Shown: positions 60,801 through 64,000 of the stretch, piece after piece
Numbering within the stretch: the stretch's first letter is position 1
Layout of the letters: every line of letters begins with the position of its first letter
DNA from: Mucilaginibacter sp. UR6-11
GTDB taxonomy: Bacteria; Bacteroidota; Bacteroidia; Sphingobacteriales; Sphingobacteriaceae
DNA length: 64,000 nt
NCBI RefSeq assembly: GCF_020880695.1
Contig: NZ_JAJIWO010000001.1
Span: 372,001-436,000 of the forward strand
Direction of reading: 5' to 3'
Notes under the pieces: generated by a model
Told to the model about the DNA's origin: nothing
What the model saw: the letters and a program-made list of their open reading frames with translations, nothing else
Databases searched by the model: none
Position numbers and translations under genes: made by a program

Positions 60801-61240
60801 GAAAAATTGCCGTTAAAATCGGTTTGGGTACCGATAGTGGTGCCTTTAACGATAACTGTAACGCCCGGCAGGGGTTCACCTTTTTCATCTTTGATATGCC
60901 CGGTTACATCTATCGCGACCGGGGCCAGGTAAACAGCGGCAGGCTGCTTCTTTAACTGTACAATAATGGTTTTATCAACAATACTATAAGTTAAGGGCTG
61001 ATCGGCGAAAGACAGGTCAAGAACTTCTTTTAAGGCTACGTTCTTTACATTTATATCAACTTTACGCGATAATTTTATCCATTCCTGGTTATATACGAAC
61101 AAGTAGCCTGTTTGCTTTTTTACTTCGGTTAAGATTTTTTCTACAGACATATTACGCTGGTTAATTGTTATGTTTTGCGCGGAGGTACTGGCATGTACCT
61201 GTATAAAACCAACAAACAACAGTGCAATAATTATCTTCAT
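57875..61240 (-). CDS. SusC/RagA-family TonB-linked transporter with STN domain (third system)
   Basis: A TonB-dependent transporter of about 1121 residues. The open frame runs up to 61453, but its first 71 residues do not resemble an export signal; MKIIIALLFVGFIQVHAS beginning at 61240 does, so that start is preferred. After it come an STN domain (SVEKILTEVKKQTGYLFVY ... LKEVLDLSFADQPLTYSI), the carboxypeptidase-like domain (VTGHIKDEKGEPLPGVTV), the SusC motif LSEVVVSGYNSQNKAEFTGS, plug (PLIIVDGVAL, SLDILKDASATAIYGSRAANG) and barrel. The STN domain links it to the FecR protein at 61596. Confidence 0.9.
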   Translation of the reverse strand: MKIIIALLFVGFIQVHASTSAQNITINQRNMSVEKILTEVKKQTGYLFVYNQEWIKLSRKVDINVKNVALKEVLDLSFADQPLTYSIVDKTIIVQLKKQPAAVYLAPVAIDVTGHIKDEKGEPLPGVTVIVKGTTIGTQTDFNGNFSLKVPEKSILVFSMISYKTKEIVVDGKRAFNISMEESRSQLSEVVVSGYNSQNKAEFTGSAAHIGAEDIANKPVQSFEQALAGQAAGVNVIQPSGVLNNSPVFRIRGFNSISLSSYPLIIVDGVALFTGSVGSFAANNPLADINPNDIESLDILKDASATAIYGSRAANGVVVITTKKGKKGNVKANYDGWVGSTSTYNLPKVLNAEQYVTIKNEALVNAGSAPGYKLQYRADGSLIDTRWYDYAYHTGISHNHNLNFSGGTDKTSYFVSLGYSNQQGILVQNTFERKVGRVNIDQKLTVKLNVGSNFSFSNSINRSPSTGSLPGQAAQLTGLAREAMVLPPNLSPYNADGSYNIVGNSIGYGAGDPSTISGYYNPVVLLDLDKYSSESNALIGNVYGELEIIKNLKLKTSYSLDQSTVENVQFTNPLQGFPGYDAGGSAINASTKNYRWDWTNTINYTPTIGKKQHLNVLAGYEEISTTSVGWGATRTKLTDNYYNTFQGGYANITVSGNSQGDNRFRSYFSSMNYDYDKKYLLSGSFRRDGYSGLSAGNKYGNFAGGSVGWNVAEEDFFKELSIANTINSLKLRASYGKVGNLNIGNYPALSLYASSLYGTIATLGFNQAGNPDLRWETSKKTDFGLNFGFFDNRIVLDVDYYNNNIDGMILNAAQAPSKGIPSNSITTNIGSMYNRGFEFSVDAHIITQGPVKWTANFNFSTLQNKVTALANGVDIYGTGLDPSNVTRVGYSLGSIFVVQTTGVNPANGQRMYINRNNQIVQYNYAATQKWTYLDGSAAPAMDAKADGRVIGPSIPTYYGGFNNNLQYKAFDMAINIGYSGGNKLYNGTKTTLMDGRFYNNSVNILNRWTHPGQITDVPRVVFNDNFSSGSSLANTASVEDGSFIKLRSVALGYRLPKSVVTKAGIASMRVYIQGSNLLTITKYTGTDPEVSSNGDSNSAPGVEKNSAPQARTVTFGVNIGF

Positions 61241-61526
61241 CTGTAACAGTAATTTTTTATTGACTCCAAATCCTGCTAAGGCCGTTATTAAGTATCTGAC
61301 AGCCCTTTTATACCTAATAACTGGTGTTTCGGGCCTGGCGGGTGGCGTTTTATTGTCTGACGGATGGTCCCGGTTTATCCGTAATAATAAAACAGTTTTT
61401 AACCTTTTGTAATAATTTACACGGTCATTTTCGCAAGTAGCATTTAATTGCATAATTTTGCATCGTTTTAGGGTTGAATAATAGATTGCTTAAGACGAAA
61501 TTTGTTTGTTTACCCTCAATCATTTG

Positions 61527-61557
61527 CCGGGGACGGTGGTACGTTCCCGGTTTTTTT
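61527..61557 (+). terminator. Terminator-like hairpin on the plus strand between fecR and susC
   Basis: CCGGGGACG (61527-61535) pairs with CGTTCCCGG (61542-61550) with one G-U pair, then seven T residues. As a terminator it acts on plus-strand transcription, which has no gene here. On the minus strand the fold is the same but without the T tract. The rest of 61241-61595 held no other element I could support. Confidence 0.5.
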
Positions 61558-61595
61558 ATGAGCTTTTTCAGTTCACGGTCCCATAGGTATCTTAA

Positions 61596-62747
61596 TTAAT
61601 TATTAAACACTTTTAATATCTTTCCATTTATAGTGATTTTCACCCCGCTCATTTCCAACATCTTGATCACTTCCGGTAAATTTGAGCTTCGTGATATATA
61701 GCCCGTTATTTGATTATCGGGTGCTTTACCCTCATATACTACTCCCACATTATACCAGCGCTCCAGCTGTCTCATCACCGTACGTATATCGGCTTTATCA
61801 AAACTAAACAACCCGTTCATCCAGGCTATGGCTTCTTCTGCATTTACCTGCCTCAGGTTAATGTCGTTGGTTATTTTGGCTTCCTGCCCGGGCACCATTA
61901 ATTTACTAACATTGCCCTTCTGCACATTTATCGATCCCTCTAACAGGGTAGCGTTAATTGAAGCCTCATTAGCGTAAGCCATTATGTTAAAGTGTGTACC
62001 CAAAACCTGTATTGAAGTGTTGTTAGCCATTTTAACTTTAAATGGCATGTGCTTATCCTTGGCAACCTCAAAATAGGCTTCCCCTTCCAGCTCAACTACA
62101 CGCTCCCTGCCCTTAAAAGCGGTAGGGAACCTTAATGAGGTTAGGGCGTTAAGCCAAACCCTACTGCCATCAGGCAATGTTATTTGATATTTACCGCCTG
62201 CAAGCGTACTAATAGTATTGATTTGCGGCTCGGCAGCTATATCATTGTTATCACTATTATAAGTCAGCTTACCCTCCTGTGTTTTGTTGATCTGGGTATT
62301 GCCTTGTTTGGCAATTAATCCTTTACCGGCATTGTCCAATACTACTCTTGACCCATTGGCTAAAGTCAACACCGCTTTGCTGTTATTCGGCGCTTCGGTT
62401 TGGGCTTGTCTCTTATTATCCGCTATTATCCCGGTTTTGGCCTGATTTACTGCCAGGTAATAAAATGTAGCGCCCAGCGCAATTGTCAGCATGGCAGCCG
62501 CCTTATATATCACCGACTTGTTAAATAGCCGTCGTACGGGTGTCGCTTCTTTTTGCACCTCATTAATATTATAAAGCAACCGCTCTCTAAGTTGTTCTTC
62601 GTCAGCATCGCCGGCTTCCCAGTTAATATAATCCCCGGGCTTTTGGTTATACCATTCCTCCAGTTGCCCAAGCTCTTCGGCCGTAATGGTACCTTTTAAC
62701 CATTTGGCTGATAATTCCTGCAGTTTCTCGGTAGACAGATGTAGCAT
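61596..62747 (-). CDS. FecR-family anti-sigma factor (third system)
   Basis: A 383-residue inner-membrane protein with an N-terminal anti-sigma domain (about 1-75), one membrane segment (about 84-104, VIYKAAAMLTIALGATFYYLA), and a periplasmic FecR domain with ITLPDGSRVWLNALTSLRFP, VELEGEAYFEVAKDKHMPFKV and IQVLGTHFNIMAY. Compared with the other FecR here it has an extra segment of about 70 residues after the membrane helix. The end is the usual VIKMLEMSGVKITINGKILKV. It should control the sigma factor encoded next and respond to the STN domain of the SusC at 57875. Confidence 0.93.
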   Translation of the reverse strand: MLHLSTEKLQELSAKWLKGTITAEELGQLEEWYNQKPGDYINWEAGDADEEQLRERLLYNINEVQKEATPVRRLFNKSVIYKAAAMLTIALGATFYYLAVNQAKTGIIADNKRQAQTEAPNNSKAVLTLANGSRVVLDNAGKGLIAKQGNTQINKTQEGKLTYNSDNNDIAAEPQINTISTLAGGKYQITLPDGSRVWLNALTSLRFPTAFKGRERVVELEGEAYFEVAKDKHMPFKVKMANNTSIQVLGTHFNIMAYANEASINATLLEGSINVQKGNVSKLMVPGQEAKITNDINLRQVNAEEAIAWMNGLFSFDKADIRTVMRQLERWYNVGVVYEGKAPDNQITGYISRSSNLPEVIKMLEMSGVKITINGKILKVFNN

Positions 62748-62916
62748 TTGCTGTGGTATTTATATCATAGCGTATAAAACTTACCCCATACCCTTAGTCG
62801 CAATTAAAATAATTTTAATAAAAGTCGATTCTTGATAAGAAATGGCTAAGAATAAGCCAACCGAGCTAACAACCTTCTAACCAGATGGCTGATAGGTTGC
62901 AAATATTGAAATACAA

Positions 62917-63471
62917 TTAAATAAAAAAGCTGCTGAGGCTAACACGAAGAACTTTGATAGCCTTGGTTATATGTGCCTCGACTGTTTTATGCGAAATATT
63001 AAGCGTATCTGAGATCTGCCTTGCGGTAAGGCCCTCTTCGCGGCTAAGTTTAAATACCAGCTGGCATTTATCCGGAAGGGTATGTATGGTAGTTTCTATT
63101 TGATTTTTCAGTTCGTCAAAATCAAGCCATTGCTGGGTTGAATGATCGGCAGGATTAGCAAACGTAACGTCATCAATATATAGTGGTTGCTTGTTGCGGC
63201 CTGCAATTTTTGTCATCACCTCATACTTTACTACTGATGCAATGTAGGTATGAAAGCTATATTTAAGTTCAATGGTATGTCTGCGTTTCCAAAAATTTAT
63301 AAATGCGTCCTGAACAACTTCTTCGGCCAAATCATGAGACTGTAATAGTGTATAAGCCTTAACAAGCATCTTATCCCAATACCTGTTATATAATGCGCGG
63401 AATGCCTTATTATTGTTCTCCGCAATTAAAGCGACCAGTTTTTCATCAGAAAGCTTCTTGAACAATTCCAT
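62917..63471 (-). CDS. ECF sigma factor (third system)
   Basis: A 184-residue sigma-70 family protein. Region 2 is AFRALYNRYWDKMLVKAYTLLQSHDLAEEVVQDAFINFWKRRHTIEL; region 4 is LPDKCQLVFKLSREEGLTARQISDTLNISHKTVEAHITKAIKVLR. Length and layout are standard for the Bacteroidota ECF group paired with FecR. It is 169 bases upstream of the FecR gene and directs transcription of the SusC/SusD/protease unit. No Pho-like or Crp-like site was found before it. Confidence 0.93.
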   Translation of the reverse strand: MELFKKLSDEKLVALIAENNNKAFRALYNRYWDKMLVKAYTLLQSHDLAEEVVQDAFINFWKRRHTIELKYSFHTYIASVVKYEVMTKIAGRNKQPLYIDDVTFANPADHSTQQWLDFDELKNQIETTIHTLPDKCQLVFKLSREEGLTARQISDTLNISHKTVEAHITKAIKVLRVSLSSFFI

Positions 63472-63807
63472 TTTTGCTTAAATTAAATAAACCAAGCGTT
63501 TTTTTAATCAATATTGTCAAACAATTGGGTTCAACGATATAAATCTAGCAAAAATTGAAGGTAACTTATACCATATTTACGATACAAAGTTATTTTTTAT
63601 CAAAATTTTATTTTTAAAGATCATTTATTTTGATAAAAATAAAATATTAACAAAAACTATCTGGTTAAATGTATAATTTATAAACATAAAAAACAAAATG
63701 AACAAAAATAACAACTAAAAATTTAACATTTTTATTATTATATCTTAACACAACCGCGTTTTTACTTTTAAAATTTCGAAAAAACGCTTACAAACAATAA
63801 AGAAATC
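63472..63807. other. AT-rich intergenic region, nothing specific seen
   Basis: 336 bases of very AT-rich sequence between two minus-strand genes. It must hold the sigma-factor promoter. I found no inverted repeat, dyad or terminator that I would defend. Confidence 0.5.
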
Positions 63808-64000
63808 TTAAAATTCGCCCAGCAGGTGTAAAGTTTTTTCATCTGGCTGGCCATTAAAGAATTTTTGAAGCACAGATTGAAACACCGGGTAGGCATCAGG
63901 CAGCGAAGCGAATAAGGTCATAGATGATTTTAGCTTCAAATCATCAGGGCTGCCAAATATTTCGTACGCATCATCACTTTGGAGCTTAAGCAGTTCGGTA
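63808..64000 (-). CDS. DUF1810-family protein, C-terminal part (runs off the window)
   Basis: The open frame at the right edge translates, from 63999 down to the stop at 63808-63810, to about 63 residues including TELLKLQSDDAYEIFGSPDD, LKLKSSMTLFASLPDAYPVF and a KFFNGQPDEKTLHLL end. This matches the C-terminal half of DUF1810 proteins, in which the pattern ...FG.PDDLKL.SSMTLF... is well kept. DUF1810 proteins are short cytoplasmic proteins of unclear role. The start lies beyond the window. It is minus-strand and not obviously part of the Sus unit. Confidence 0.8.
   Translation of the reverse strand, partial: TELLKLQSDDAYEIFGSPDDLKLKSSMTLFASLPDAYPVFQSVLQKFFNGQPDEKTLHLLGEF

Noticed and set aside
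1..64000. Search for CRISPR repeats, transposases, integrases, tRNA or rRNA genes.
   Set aside because: Nothing meeting even a loose standard was seen by eye; short tRNA-like folds could be missed without a covariance search.

Overview
The window looks like chromosome from a member of the Bacteroidota, most likely a Sphingobacteriaceae genome close to Mucilaginibacter or Pedobacter. The signs are three SusC/SusD pairs, two ECF-sigma/FecR switches, a GH109 enzyme with a TAT-like signal, families common in this phylum (DUF4832, DUF3570, DUF4266, DUF5117-type protease), AT-rich spacers, and promoter boxes of the TAnnTTTG type. No rRNA, tRNA, CRISPR array, transposase or integrase was seen.

Region 1 (about 1.3-10.4 kb) is an accessory-looking cluster: a SAM methyltransferase, a Crp/Fnr-type regulator, a MauE/DoxX-like membrane protein, a GT10 (fucosyltransferase-like) enzyme, three GT2 enzymes, a further putative glycosyltransferase, and three small paralogous proteins of about 84-113 residues that I cannot assign to a known family. 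A 14-bp dyad (consensus GGGACATTTGACCC) lies before the plus-strand transcription units. In five of six copies a -7-like box starts 29.5-30.5 bases after the dyad centre, which puts the dyad near -41.5, the class II position of Crp/Fnr activators. The three small genes carry a conserved 5' element that folds on paper as an H-type pseudoknot with compensatory changes; two of them also carry a covarying hairpin just before the start codon. This regulon is the best candidate for an undescribed system.

Region 2 (10.4-34.4 kb) is a minus-strand polysaccharide utilisation locus for an N-acetylgalactosamine/hexosamine-containing glycan: GH109 alpha-N-acetylgalactosaminidase, a melibiase-like hydrolase, SusC/SusD, a sugar MFS permease, two NahK-like anomeric kinases, GlmM-like mutase, a NagB/PIG-L fusion, GalE, a DUF5009 acyltransferase, two DUF4832 proteins, a CBM9-like protein and a LacI-family regulator. 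Operators of the type GTG-TTCG-CAC lie before each of the four transcription units.

Region 3 (34.6-49.2 kb) is a phosphate-ester locus: ECF sigma, FecR, SusC, SusD, a nucleotide pyrophosphatase-like enzyme and a metallophosphoesterase with FG-GAP repeats form one operon; a second operon holds a YncE/phosphoesterase fusion, another metallophosphoesterase and an outer-membrane-type protein. Both operons start with the same promoter module (27 of 30 bases identical, followed by a -7 box at the same spacing), which resembles a Pho box.

Region 4 (49.3-52.7 kb, plus strand) is a Rieske / thioredoxin / DUF4266 / DUF3570 / ApbE redox operon. Region 5 (52.7-63.5 kb, minus strand) has a dolichol-phosphate-mannose-synthase-like GT2, then a third SusC/SusD system with its own ECF sigma and FecR and a zinc metalloprotease. 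The right edge holds the C-terminal end of a DUF1810 protein.
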